From: Phycisphaerae bacterium RAS2
GTDB lineage: Bacteria; Planctomycetota; Phycisphaerae; UBA1845; UTPLA1
Direction of reading: 5' to 3'
Assembly: GCA_007753915.1 (NCBI GenBank)
Contig: CP036352.1
Coordinates: 2,853,306 to 2,917,305 of the forward strand
Length of the DNA stretch: 64,000 bases
Below the pieces are notes generated by a model that did not search any database, was not told the DNA's origin, and was given only the letters and a program-made list of their open reading frames with translations. Shown piece by piece: positions 33,521 through 44,200 of this stretch (positions are counted from its first letter, which is position 1; every line of letters begins with the position of its first letter). The position numbers and the translations under genes are program-made.

Positions 33521-35719
33521 TCAATTCAGGACGCTGGCCACCGCCGAGATGGTGAACTCGCCGTTCGCCTGATCAGAAGAAAGACTGACGCGCTCGCCGA
33601 TCTTCTTGCCGAGCAGCGACCGCGCAAACGGGCTTTGATAGGAGTATTCCTGCTTTGCCAGATCGGACTCATCCGCCCCAAGGATGGTCACCGTAATGGA
33701 CGCACCACCCGCGACCGGCTGCAAGGTCACCCGATGGCCGATGCTGACGTGGTCCGCCGGGATGTCGGCCGGTTCGAGCAGCTTGGCCATCGCCAGTTCG
33801 CGGTTGAGCTTCGCCACGCGCGCCCGGAGGAGGTCGCGCTCCTCGAGGGCGAACTTGTACTCGGAGTTCTCGCTCAAGTCGCCGTGCGAAGCCGCCTCGC
33901 CGATGGCCTTGGCATTCTCGCGCATCTTTACGTTCACGATTTCGGTCAGTTCCTGTTCCTTGGACTTCAAGCCGCGCCCGGTGAAATACAGCACGCTGTC
34001 ATCATCCCACAGCGCAACCTTCGGCTTGACGTACATGTTCGGGAACTTCGCGCGCAGAATGTTCGCCATGTCGTCCTGCACGCTCGGACCAAGCCCCTCG
34101 GCTCGCTCGATCAATCGGCGCATGGCCGCGGCCATCGCGTCGTCCATCGATTCAAGACATTTGCGATATTGCCCGTAATCGCGCGCCGACAGGCCCGCAC
34201 GCACGCGCGCCCGCATCTCATTCACCGATTGCCCGGCCGCCTTGCCCTCCGACACCCGCGCCGGGCCGACCAGCGCCAGAATCAGCGTCAACATCTCCGT
34301 CGGCGGCGGGAGCGGAAGTGCCGTCGAGACATCCGGCCCCTTCCACAGCCACATCATCGCGTCCGTGAATCGCCCCGGCTCGGCCAGCGCCCGCTCTGCA
34401 ACGCCGGCTAGCGCTTCGCCGCGACCCGCGCCTTCGACCTTTTTCGCCAACGCATCGCATTGACCCGCCGGGGCATACAGAATCAGCTCCGCCAGCAGTT
34501 CCGGCCAGCGATCCGAGAACGCCTGCTCCACGCACGCCACCGCCAGCGTCCACAGCCGACTGTCCGTCACGTTCGCGACGATTCGCACCGGGTCCGACGT
34601 TTTGCCCAGCATGTCCAGCGCCATGCCGTGCGCGTCGGTCGAAACCGGCAACCCGTCGGCCGCCACGCGCTCGATCACCAGCGCCGTCGTGAATGCCTGC
34701 ACCGGCTCCTTGTGCTTCAGAAACCGCTCGATCTGCCCTACCAGGGTCTTCTGCGCACGCTCGATGAACGCCGTATCCGGCTTTGACTTGCGGCTGCGCG
34801 TCTCTCGAAGGTAACCCTCTAGCAACTCCAGCCACTCGCGCGGCGTCGTCGCCTTCGCGAACGCTCCCCACGTCTCCTCTTCCAGCGTCTGACCGACCGG
34901 GTCGTATATCAGGAACATCGGCGAGCGACCTTCGATCCGCAGGTGGTGGCTCTTTTTCACCGCGTTGCGAAGGGAGGTCCACCAGTCGGACCAGCGCTCG
35001 GCAGGGATGTGCCGCGGCACGAGCATCACTCTTAAGTCATCACGCGTGATCTTGTTGCGATGGCCACGCAGGATGCCCACCGCGAGGGTCGACGGATCGC
35101 CCTCCGCCAGCTCCGCGATGCGCTCCGGTCGCAACTGCTGCAGCACGCGGAAATCGTTCTCCTCCACCACGTCATAGTCGTCCAGCAGTTCTGCGAGGTC
35201 GATCGTCTGCGGGCGGCGGCCTGCCTGAATCGTCGCGCTGTCGCCGGCGAGGTCCAACTCCAGCAACTGAGCCGCGTGGTCGTCGCTGCGATGGATGAGG
35301 TAAGCGCCCTTGGAAAGCCGAAGGCCGGTATCAAGAAACCGAAGCGCCCGGCGAACCGACTTGCCGGACTTCAACCCCGCCTTGTCAATCCATTGTTCCA
35401 GGTCGGAGCGGTCCTTGTACGTCACCCGATACAGCGCGAGGATTTCCTCCCGCAGGCTGTCGCCATCCGTCAGCCGCACACACAATTCGCGCCCAATTTG
35501 CAACGCCGTCTCCGGCGGGCGGGACTCCTTGACGCTCGATAGCCATGCCCAGCCCAGCGTGTCCGCGAGCGGCGCCTGGCCGGCCTTCACGACGGTGTCG
35601 ATCACCGGCAACAGCCGCGTACCATCTGCGGAAGGTTCTTCGATGAGAGACAGCCAGCCTTTTTCGAGATCGGCCCAGCGGCCGGCTTTGGCGAACGTCT
35701 GAAGTGCGTCGTAGTCCAT
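33521..35719 (-). CDS. GreA/GreB C-terminal domain fused to a long helical N-terminal domain
   Basis: A 732-residue protein from ATG 35719. Residues ~1-560 are mostly helical with no family I recognise; they include H-S/T-P-R-E-W-L and W-W-T-S-L-R motifs and look TPR/HEAT-like. From about 570, a GreA/B-type module follows. It has an N-terminal coiled coil with G-D-L-S-E-N-S-E-Y (residues 613-621), keeping the Asp/Glu tip pair used to stimulate RNA cleavage, and an FKBP-like C-terminal half with V-S-I-G-H-R-V-T-L and S-P-F-A-R-S-L-L-G-K. Intact Gre factors are ~158 residues. The large extension suggests a lineage-specific transcription factor; its partner is unknown. Confidence 0.8.
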   Translation of the reverse strand: MDYDALQTFAKAGRWADLEKGWLSLIEEPSADGTRLLPVIDTVVKAGQAPLADTLGWAWLSSVKESRPPETALQIGRELCVRLTDGDSLREEILALYRVTYKDRSDLEQWIDKAGLKSGKSVRRALRFLDTGLRLSKGAYLIHRSDDHAAQLLELDLAGDSATIQAGRRPQTIDLAELLDDYDVVEENDFRVLQQLRPERIAELAEGDPSTLAVGILRGHRNKITRDDLRVMLVPRHIPAERWSDWWTSLRNAVKKSHHLRIEGRSPMFLIYDPVGQTLEEETWGAFAKATTPREWLELLEGYLRETRSRKSKPDTAFIERAQKTLVGQIERFLKHKEPVQAFTTALVIERVAADGLPVSTDAHGMALDMLGKTSDPVRIVANVTDSRLWTLAVACVEQAFSDRWPELLAELILYAPAGQCDALAKKVEGAGRGEALAGVAERALAEPGRFTDAMMWLWKGPDVSTALPLPPPTEMLTLILALVGPARVSEGKAAGQSVNEMRARVRAGLSARDYGQYRKCLESMDDAMAAAMRRLIERAEGLGPSVQDDMANILRAKFPNMYVKPKVALWDDDSVLYFTGRGLKSKEQELTEIVNVKMRENAKAIGEAASHGDLSENSEYKFALEERDLLRARVAKLNRELAMAKLLEPADIPADHVSIGHRVTLQPVAGGASITVTILGADESDLAKQEYSYQSPFARSLLGKKIGERVSLSSDQANGEFTISAVASVLN

Positions 35720-35819
35720 GGTGTGCGAAGGCTCCTTCTCCTGCTCAATGGAAGCCCCGCATTGTCACCGTGAACGGCTCGAATGTCGAGTCGGAGACGA
35801 TCCCAGTTCTCCAAGCTGT

Positions 35820-35862
35820 AAAAAAAGGGAAACCCGCCGCGAAATCCTTTCCGGGCGGGCGC
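35820..35862 (-). terminator. Probable intrinsic terminator for the small STAS-like gene
   Basis: Read on the minus strand, GGCGGG/CCCGCC or GGAAA/TTTCC can pair, followed by TTTCCC and a run of seven T (35826-35820). It follows the stop of the minus-strand gene ending at 35877 by about 15 bases. The stem is not unique, so I rate it moderate. Confidence 0.45.
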
Positions 35863-35876
35863 CTCCAACGCGTTGG

Positions 35877-36125
35877 TCAGTTGGTGGTACTTGCTGTACT
35901 CGGCCGAGCGGAGAGGTTCGACATTCCGCAACGGGCCAGGTATTCAACGACATGCGGAGAAAACTCAACGATCGGTTCCCCTCCGCCCGACTCAACCAGG
36001 CGCTGTAATCGCGCGGACAGGATTCGCAGGCCGACGACCGTTGTGCCATCGACCCCTGCAACCGGCTGCCGATCCCTGGCGCCAATCGCTTCGCGAACCA
36101 CTGCCAACGCTCGAACCACATCCAT
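35877..36125 (-). CDS. Small protein with a STAS-like pattern
   Basis: An 82-residue protein from ATG 36125. It reads as an alpha/beta sequence with G-L-R-I-L-S-A-R-L-Q-R-L-V-E-S-G-G-G followed by E-F-S-P-H-V-V-E-Y-L-A-R-C-G-M. This resembles the middle to C-terminal part of STAS/anti-anti-sigma domains, but it is short (usually ~100-110) and lacks an obvious phosphorylatable Ser in its usual place. There is no Shine-Dalgarno match. A terminator downstream supports real transcription. It lies between mraZ and the GreA-like gene, all on the same strand. Confidence 0.45.
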   Translation of the reverse strand: MDVVRALAVVREAIGARDRQPVAGVDGTTVVGLRILSARLQRLVESGGGEPIVEFSPHVVEYLARCGMSNLSARPSTASTTN

Positions 36126-36250
36126 GGGTGATACTCGACGATGAATGGGCGAATGATCGACCCACCGGCGCGCGGAAACGGCGCACCCATTTTTCAGTTC
36201 TCTGACTATTGCTGTTTCAAATCGCCCGCTTATTGCCCGAAGCGTCGGAC

Positions 36251-36283
36251 GCGGAGAGAGGCCCTCATCCGGTCTCTCTCCGC
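36251..36283. repeat. 10-bp perfect hairpin after mraZ
   Basis: GCGGAGAGAG, 13-base loop, CTCTCTCCGC, about 60 bases downstream of the mraZ stop on the minus strand. There is no T-run, so termination is possible only if factor-assisted. Confidence 0.45.
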
Positions 36284-36340
36284 GCCCTTGCCTCGAATCT
36301 ACACCTCACCGGGCGGCACACGCCACCCATCGGTCAGGTT

Positions 36341-36835
36341 TTATCCCGACTCCGTTTCCGGATCGGGTTGCCGCCTCGTGCCAGACTCCGCTTTCAACGC
36401 CCGTTCGTAGTGTTCGTCATAGTGTTCGACGAACTCCTTTATCTCCGGGTCAAACCCGCCCCGCGGTCGAATCTCCAGGAACGCGCCGGCTCCGGTGATC
36501 ACCACCTCCCGGGGCAGTTCGCTGATTCGCATCAGCCGCTCGGGAACCACGATTCGCCCCTGCGAGTCAGGCTCGACAAACTCCGCGAGGGCGAAGAAAT
36601 TGCGATTGAACACCGTGCTCGCCTGGGGCTGGAGCAGGTGCGGGCGGCGCTCGGCTGCTTGCCGCTCGAACTCACGCTCCGTATAAAGTCGCAGACAGGA
36701 CTTCGGCAGTCCGATCGTGAGGTAGAACCCCTTGCCGTCTCGATCCGGCTCCAGCCGGTTGCGATACTTGGACGGAATGGCGAGGCGGTTCTTTTCATCG
36801 ATGTTGTGGTCTGCTGACCCTGTTAGGAAAAGCAT
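36341..36835 (-). CDS. mraZ: MraZ transcriptional regulator
   Basis: A 164-residue SpoVT/AbrB-fold protein from ATG 36835 (an upstream start at 36868 would add an unlikely lead). Two MraZ domains are visible, with D-E-K-N-R-L-A-I-P-S-K-Y-R at ~14 and D-S-Q-G-R-I-V-V-P-E-R-L at ~92; the D-x-x-x-R pairs contact DNA. In other bacteria MraZ controls the dcw cell division operon and itself. Here it is not followed by rsmH or ftsL; the next genes are a small STAS-like gene, the Gre-like gene and others. The C-terminal tail (residues 140-164) is longer than usual. Confidence 0.93.
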   Translation of the reverse strand: MLFLTGSADHNIDEKNRLAIPSKYRNRLEPDRDGKGFYLTIGLPKSCLRLYTEREFERQAAERRPHLLQPQASTVFNRNFFALAEFVEPDSQGRIVVPERLMRISELPREVVITGAGAFLEIRPRGGFDPEIKEFVEHYDEHYERALKAESGTRRQPDPETESG

Positions 36836-36864
36836 GGTGTTTCCGTGGCGTTTGGGCCGGCGAC

Positions 36865-36917
36865 CCACTTGTCACCACTAGAAGGGAATTATCACCACAA
36901 TCCTCCACCGATTGCAA
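36865..36917 (-). promoter_or_regulatory. mraZ promoter with phased GTGG boxes (likely MraZ operator)
   Basis: On the minus strand a -35 like TTGCAA (36917-36912) is followed after 18 bases by GATAAT (36893-36888). Four NGTGG-type boxes start at 36909 (GGTGG), 36899 (TGTGG), 36879 (AGTGG) and 36869 (AGTGG). They are exactly 10 bp in phase, with only the 36889 position missing. In E. coli MraZ binds direct repeats of a TGGGN/GTGG-like core with 10-bp spacing; the match supports autoregulation. Two boxes lie in the spacer and two downstream of -10. Confidence 0.7.
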
Positions 36918-37028
36918 GACTTTTCTGCACCCATTTCTTCAAATGTTTTCGGCGAGCGCGGAACCTCCGTAGAAACAGAAGTTTGCGTAAGAAAGATTTT
37001 TCTATTCACAGAGTCTGCATGGGCGAAC

Positions 37029-38120
37029 TTATCGGCCCATCGCCCGCTCGTACAGCGCAATCCAGCGGTCCACCACCCGGTCCATGTCGTGCTGGTCGCG
37101 AACATAGTCCATCCCCGCCCTGCGAATGGCCTGTTGTTCGGGGTTTGTAAGGACTCGCCGCCCCGCCGCGGCAATGGCCGCGACGTCTCCCACCGGCGCG
37201 AGCAGACCCCGGCGCCCCTCGTCCAGCAATTCACGACAACTTGCGATATCCGATGCCACCACAGAGCATCCGCACGCCAGCGCCTCCAGCACAACGTTCG
37301 GCGAACCCTCCGTGCGCGAGCACAACAGCATCAGGTCCGCGGCCTTCAACCAGCCGATCACGTCCTCGCTCCAGCCAAGCATCCGCACGCAATTGGTCCG
37401 CCCGGTTGCGCGAACGTATTCCGCGAGTGCCTCGCGCCGCGAGCCGTCGCCAAGCATCACGCCGAAGGCACCGGCCGCGTCATGCAGCGCGCCCATCACA
37501 TCGACAACGGTCTCCAACTGCTTAACCGGATCGAGCCGCCCGGCCCACACGACAAGGGGCGACGTATCGGGCAGCCCGAATCGCCCGCGATTCACCGGCG
37601 GCGTCCGCTCGATCGCGCGCAGATCCAGCCCGTTGGGAATCACCACAACGCGCCCGGGGTCCACTCCCAGATCGCCGATCACATGCCGGGCCACTGCATT
37701 CGAATTCACCGCGTGAAGCGTTGACCGTCCGGCCGTCAGCATCTCGCCCCATCGGTGCCACCGGCGCTCAATCTCGATGGTCACGGTGGACGTGATGATC
37801 GGCCGCTCACAGTCAAGGCGTCCCATCCACCGCGCCGCGAGATTCGCGTGAAACAGCGACGCATGAATCAGATCGGGATTCTCGCGTCGAATGACGCCCC
37901 GCAGCGCTGCCACGGCGCGAACGTCGCTCACCCGAGTCGCCCCACAGGCGAACGTTGCAACGCCTTGTTCTTCGAGGATTCCGTGAAGTTCACCCCGGCC
38001 CCCGAGGCAGCCCACGATCGGCCGATGCCCGCGCTCCCGAAGCGCAATCGCCAGCCGCGTCATGCGCCACGGCAGCCCGCCGGGTTTGAGATCGGTCGTC
38101 AGAATCAGCGGGCGGAGCAT
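37029..38120 (-). CDS. Glycosyltransferase family 4-like protein
   Basis: A 363-residue GT-B glycosyltransferase from ATG 38120 (38159 is an alternative). The N-terminal acceptor domain holds G-G-L-P-W-R and the glycine loop G-G-R-G-E-L; the C-terminal donor domain has V-V-I-P-N-G-L-D, V-V-W-A-G-R-L-D-P-V-K and the E-x7-E signature in R-T-E-G-S-P-N-V-V-L-E-A-L-A-C-G. This is characteristic of retaining GT4 enzymes that use nucleotide sugars. Acceptor unknown. No Shine-Dalgarno is evident. It ends about 110 bases upstream of the mraZ promoter. Confidence 0.88.
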   Translation of the reverse strand: MLRPLILTTDLKPGGLPWRMTRLAIALRERGHRPIVGCLGGRGELHGILEEQGVATFACGATRVSDVRAVAALRGVIRRENPDLIHASLFHANLAARWMGRLDCERPIITSTVTIEIERRWHRWGEMLTAGRSTLHAVNSNAVARHVIGDLGVDPGRVVVIPNGLDLRAIERTPPVNRGRFGLPDTSPLVVWAGRLDPVKQLETVVDVMGALHDAAGAFGVMLGDGSRREALAEYVRATGRTNCVRMLGWSEDVIGWLKAADLMLLCSRTEGSPNVVLEALACGCSVVASDIASCRELLDEGRRGLLAPVGDVAAIAAAGRRVLTNPEQQAIRRAGMDYVRDQHDMDRVVDRWIALYERAMGR

Positions 38121-38216
38121 AGTTTGATGGTGGGCAGCGCGCGTCCATCGCGGCCACACGGGTCAAGCGACCGGTCGCAACGAGCCCGACCGACTTTGAT
38201 TCGAGCCACCCTCGAT

Positions 38217-41200
38217 TCAGGCAACTTTCGAATCGGGAGAGGCAGCGCGCGGGCGGCCCGTCAAAAGCAGCATGCCCGACATGACGAGCGAAGCGAGGAG
38301 AATGCCGATGGCGATCGCGACATCCTTCTTTTCCAGGTCAAACATCGCCGGCATCACCGGGTCCATCGGCTGGAATTGAACGGCCCCTGCGGCGCTGATT
38401 TGCCGCGAGGAACGCACACGCTGAATCTCATCCTCGGCTTCGGTGATTCGATTCTTGATGGAGGCCATTTGCTCGCGCTTCCGCTCGACCGCGTCCTTTT
38501 GCGCTGCAACGGCCGCCACCTCGTCCGGCGTCAGCGTCGCCGCTCCATCCACGCGCATGAACTCTTCGCTCAAATTCTGATGCCGCGTTGTCGCGCTCTC
38601 CACGGCAGCCTTCAATTCCGCCAGCCGAGCCGTGCGATGCGCCTCGCGCTCCTTCGCCAGCGTGTCGGCAACCGCCTTCTTATGATGCTCCTGCCGCTCG
38701 CGGATGCGCGGGGCGAGGTCGTTCAATGCGTTTCGCAGGGCCTTCAACTCCACGTTGTACCGCGGCGCCACGTCGCGCGCCTGAACCGTCCAGCGATTCC
38801 GCGCTTCCAGGCTCTTGTGTGCCAGGTTGGTCAGGATGCTCTGGATGATCCGCCGCTTGGTCATCTCGTTGCCGGCCGCGCCGATCTGCTCGGCCTTTTG
38901 CGCCGCGCCGCCAAACGACAATCTCGACGCCGCGTGGAAATCGCGCACGAGCGACTCCGCCTTCTGCTGATACTCGATCAGCAACTGCGGGTCCATGCCC
39001 TGCTTCCACGCGCTGGCCTTGGGCATCAGGTCTTCCCAGCCGCTCGCGAACGTTTTGGCCTGCTCCTGATAATCCGCGAGGTCCAGCCCGATCAACTCCA
39101 GTTCCTTGCGAATCTCTTCATCAGTCTGCGTCGAGACCTGCTTTTTCGTTTCCTCGACGAGTTCCTCAATGCTGGTGAGCAATTCCGGAATCGGCCGACG
39201 CGCCTTGTCCATCGCTGAAACAAGCGACGCATGGAACTCAACCGCCTTGCTCTGCTGCTGCTGCAAGGCCTGGTTTAATTCTTCGTCCGACGTGGCCGCC
39301 GCCGCAAGTTGCGCCTCGGTCGGGACAATCGGCGCCGTTGGAGCCGGGGTCGCCTCAAACGCGGCGAGTGCCGACTTGGCCGCATCGATTTGCTTCTGCG
39401 CTGCGGCAAGGTCGTCCTTGATCCGCGCTTTGGATTGCTGCGCATCGTTGACCCGCTTCAGCAGCGGATCGGTCGCCGCGGCCTGTTCAAGAGTCGTCAA
39501 CTCGGCCTGTGCCTCGGCCAGTTCGCCTCGCAGCGGCGCGATGCCCGCCTCAAGGGACGCTGTGCGCCGTTCAATCTCCTCCTGCGAGTTGCCCAGCCGA
39601 CCCAGCGCTGCCGTGTATGCCTGCCCGACCGCGTTGACCCAGCCCTGGGCCTTGTCCTGATCCGCGAGCGGCGCCTTGATACGAACGTCCACGCAGTCGC
39701 CGGTCGGCGCATCGGCCACAAAAAATCGTTGATCGCGATACAACGCCTTCAAATCCGCCGAAGCAAGACGCGACGCCTCGTCGAACACTTCGGGGCGGAG
39801 GATGTTGGCCGCGTGCTCGCGTGCGCTGGCCTGAATGCCCTGGCCCGTGCCTTCGAGTGCGAATCGCCCTCGAACGATCACATCGCGCGACGGTGTGTAC
39901 AGGTACGCCATAGCCGCCAGGCCGCCGAAGATCAGCCCGAACGATGCCGCGCGGAAGACTCGCCGTCGCGGCGCGACCGACTCGGCCGCAGGCAGGCCCA
40001 CGACCTCGGGCTGCACTGCCGGGAGAGGAAGCTCGTTCAACTCCTCTCCGGTCACGAATTCCAGATCGTGATCGTCCAGCACGTGCCCATCGTCATTGAA
40101 CGAATCCGCAGGCGAAACGACGGGGGACCCCGCATCCTTCGGGTCGTCGTCGAACGACGTCGCACCGCGTGCCCCGGCCGGCACGTCGAACGAGTCGTCA
40201 TCGGCGAGAAATCTAACAATGTCTTCATCCGACGTCGAGCCTTCATCGATTCGCACGTCGGCGATGTCGTCCCGAATCGGCATCCGGCGCGATTGCTCCG
40301 CCCGGCTCGCCGCACGAGCCGCTGCGTCGGCCGCGGCACGCGTTGCCTCGCGCCGAAGGTCGGCACGCTCCTCGGTCCATTGCGCCTCGCGCCGTCGAAA
40401 CTCCTCCGCATCGCGCTGGATCCGCTCGCGCAACGCCTCCAGTTCCGACTCGACCTCCGTGCGCCGACCGGTGAACTCGCTCTGCAATTGTGACTGCTTC
40501 GCCCGGTGCTCGCTCTCCAGGTCCTGGCGCTGCCGTGCCGCCTGCGCGTCCAATTGCTCGCGCCGCTCCTTCAGTTCCGTCTCGAGTAGCTCAAGCCGAG
40601 TTTGAATGTCACGCTGCACTTCCGACAGGCGATTCTCACATCGACGCTGCGTTTCTTCCTCGCGGCGCTCCACGTCCGCCAGGCGATCCGCGATGGACAA
40701 CTCAAACTTCTCGCGCAACTCCTGCATCGCGCGCTCTTCACGGCCGGCTGCCTCGGCTTCCAGCGCTTCCACGCGTGCCTGATAGTCCGCTTCCAACTGT
40801 CGTTCGCGGTCGCGAAGCTGGGCCTCCAACTCCGCCACCTGCGACTCGGCGTCATGCCGCGAGCGCTCTAGCGCCGCACGACGATCGGCAACCGCCTCCT
40901 CCAGATCGTCCCGCTGGCGAAGCAACTGCTCGACTTCCTGCCGAACCTCCGCCGCCTTGCCTTCCACCGCACGCGTGCGACGCTCGATTTCCTGCTTCGC
41001 CTCAGCCACTTCTGCGGCGACGGCAGACAACGCCTCTTCGTGCGCACGCAGCGCCTCTTCCTTCTGACGAAGCTCGCGCTCCTTCGCCTCGGCATCCCGA
41101 AGTAGCGTCGACAGCTTCTGGCCCGATTCGCCGCGGCCGTGAAGCTCGGCCCAGTCCTGCCGTTGCCGGCGCAGTTCGGCCAGTTGGCGCTTGAGATTCG

Positions 41201-44200
41201 CTCCATATTGCTCGAGTTGCCGCGCCCGTTTCGCCATCCGCTCTTCGCGGTCGGCCAGCCGCCGGCGATGTTCGTCATTCAGCCGCCTCGCCTCGACATC
41301 GGCCGCCTGCTGCTCTTCCAACTCCTCGCGCGCCCGGGTCAAGCGTTGCTGCTCGGCCGCGATGTGCTGATGCGATCGCTCCAGCTCTTCGCGCTCCTGC
41401 GTCAGCTTCAATCGCTCGCGCCGAGCCGCTTCCAGTTCTCCGTTCAGTTCTTTCAAGCGAGCATCGACCAGGCCGGCGTCTTCCGCGAGCCGCGCCTTGC
41501 GCAGCCGCATGCGGTCGGCCTTGGCCACAAGCTGGCGGCGAAGTTCCTCCGTCTCTTCGGTTGTTCGTCGCAGAGACGCCCGGGCCTGCTCCACCTCGGC
41601 CTGCGTGGCCTTGAGCTGCGCCGTCTCTTCAGCCAGCAGCCGCTCGCGATCGCGCGCAGCCACGCGCTCGCGTTCCAGTTTTGCCCATTCGCGATCCAGT
41701 TCCTCTCGCCGGGCGTCGACATCCGTGCGCTGCGACGCGATCTCCTCGGCACGCAGCGACAACTCCTCACGGAGGCGGTCCTGATGCGCCTTGTCTTCGG
41801 CCATGCGCGATCGCTCGGCTCGAAGCGTCTCCTGCGCCTCACGAAGCGCCTGCCCCTGCTTCTCGACTTCGGCCTTCTGGCGCTCCAGGTCGGACACGAT
41901 GCTCTCGCGCGCGTCCAGATCGGCGAGCCGCCGCGTATGCGTCTCGCGCAGGGCCGCGATCTCCGCCTGTTGTGCCTCAAGCGCCTTCTGGGCCGAATGG
42001 ACCGATTCCGACTCGCGTGCCAGTTCCTTCGACCGCGCTTCCAGGGCCGACTCGCGCACGTCGAAGTCCGCCGCCTTGCGATCCACTTCCAGGCGCATCT
42101 TCTCAAACTCGGCCGCCTCTCGATCGAGCATCGCCTGCGCGTGATCCACTTCGCGCTGCTTCTTCTCGACCGCCGCCATTTGTGCTTCGAGGTCCAGCCG
42201 CTGCGCCTCGACCTCGCTCGCGCGATGCTCCAGGTCGATCAGCTTTTCGCGCTCCTGCGCCAGCCGCCTCGCCTCGGCATCCAGGTCGCGGTTGAGCGAC
42301 TGAATTTCGTCCGTCCGCGCTTTCAGCGCTGATTCACGCGATTCCATTTCGGCGCTGCGCGCCGTCAGCAGCTCGCGCTCCTGCTCCAGATCCCCCTCAC
42401 CCTTGCGAAGCGCATCCAACTGCCGCTCGATGCGGTCCTTCATCTCGCGGACCGATTGTTCTGCCGCTTCCGCCTCCACGATCCGGCGATCCACCGCCTG
42501 GCGAAGCTCATCCAGCTCCCGCCGGCGTGAATCCTGCTCGGTTTCGCGATCCTTGATGCGATGTTCACGCATCTCCAAATCGAGCTGACGATGCGAAAAC
42601 TCCTGCTCGCCCTGCTCGACGGCTTCGGCGCGCGATGCCAGCAACGCCTCGCGCTGCTTCAACTCCGCCTCGACGGTCGAGAACGACTGCTCCCGCTGCG
42701 CGATGGCCTTCTCGCGATCTTCCAGCGTGCGCAACCGGTAGGCGATCTCCGCCTCGTGCCGTGCCACCGCCTCGGCCACTCGCTCCCGGATAATCGCTTC
42801 TTCCTTCTCGACTGCTTCGCGATGGCGGCGGATTTGCTCTTCCAGTTCCGCCGCGCGAGACTTCTGTTGCTCCGCTTGCGAGGCGCGCGCCTTCTCCAGC
42901 GCATCAGACTTGCTGCGAATCTCCGCCTCCAGCCGTGCCACGGCTCGCTCACGCTCCTCGATTTCCGTGCGGCGCGCCGCTGACTGACGATCCATCTCCG
43001 CCAACCGTGCAACGATCGTCTGCTCCAGTTTGGTCTCGCGCTCGAACAGCGATCGTTTCTGCTGCTCCAGTTCGGCCTGCTCTTCGGCCAGCCGCCGGCG
43101 AACATCGCCCACGCGCGACTGCACCATTTGCTCAAGGTCGGCCTCGCGCTTGGCCAGCGACGCCGCCCGGGCACGGACTTCGCCTTGCTCGTCCATCAGT
43201 TCACGGCGAAGCTCGCTCACGCGATTGCTGACCGCCTGCTCCAGCTGCGCTTCGCGCTTGATGAACTGATCCTGCTTGGCCGCCAGTTCGGCCTGCTGCT
43301 GTGCCAGCTCGCGCTTCATCTCTGCGATTCTGGCCGCGGCGGTCTGCTCCACCTCCGCCTCGCGCTTCATCAGCGCGTCGCGCTTTTTGTCCAGTTCGGT
43401 CTGTTTCTCGACCGTCTCGCGCTTCAATTCGGCCAACCGCGTGCTGACGTTTGCTTCCAGTTCAGCCTCGCGCTTGAAGAGCAGGCGCTTCTTGGCCTCC
43501 AGCGCGGCCTCGCGCGCCGCCATGTCGCGTTCCAGTTCCGCCAGTCGCGCCGCGCGCTCGGCCTCGATGCGATTCTCTCGCTCGTTCAATCCTCGCTCAC
43601 GCGACTCCAGTTCCGTCTGTCGCGCCGCCAGTTCCTTCTTCGCTTCGGCGAATCGAACCTGAACTTCGCGATCGGCATCCGACAGACGCCGACCGGCCTC
43701 GCGCTCGGCCTCGTCCAGCCTTGCCTTGGCGCGCTGATCAAACGTCATCTCGCGTTCGGACAGGACTCGCTGGCGCGTCCCGAGTCGACCTTCCCAACTC
43801 GCCGCCTCGCGCTTGATCTGCGCCGCGCGCGACTGAATCACCTCGTCCAGCTTCGCCTCGCGCTCGACGAGCGCCCGTTCGCGCTGCACCAGCACCGCCT
43901 GCCGCGCGGTGAGCTGCGCCTTGACCATCTGCTCCAGTTCGGCGCGGCGCTGCGCCAGCTCCGCCTTCGCGGTCTCGCGAAGCTGCGCCTCAAGCTGCTC
44001 CAGCTCGGCCGTTCGCCGGGAAAAATCCGCCCGCTGAACCTCCAGCTCTTCCTGCCGCCGCGCACTGTCCGGTCCGTACACCTGTCGCCGCGACTGTTCC
44101 GAAAGCTCCGACGCGCGCCGCTGCAGTTGGGCGTGATAGGCTTTCAACCGGCTGCGTTCCGCCGCCAGAGCCTGTCTCAGTTTTCGCGCGCGCTCATCCA

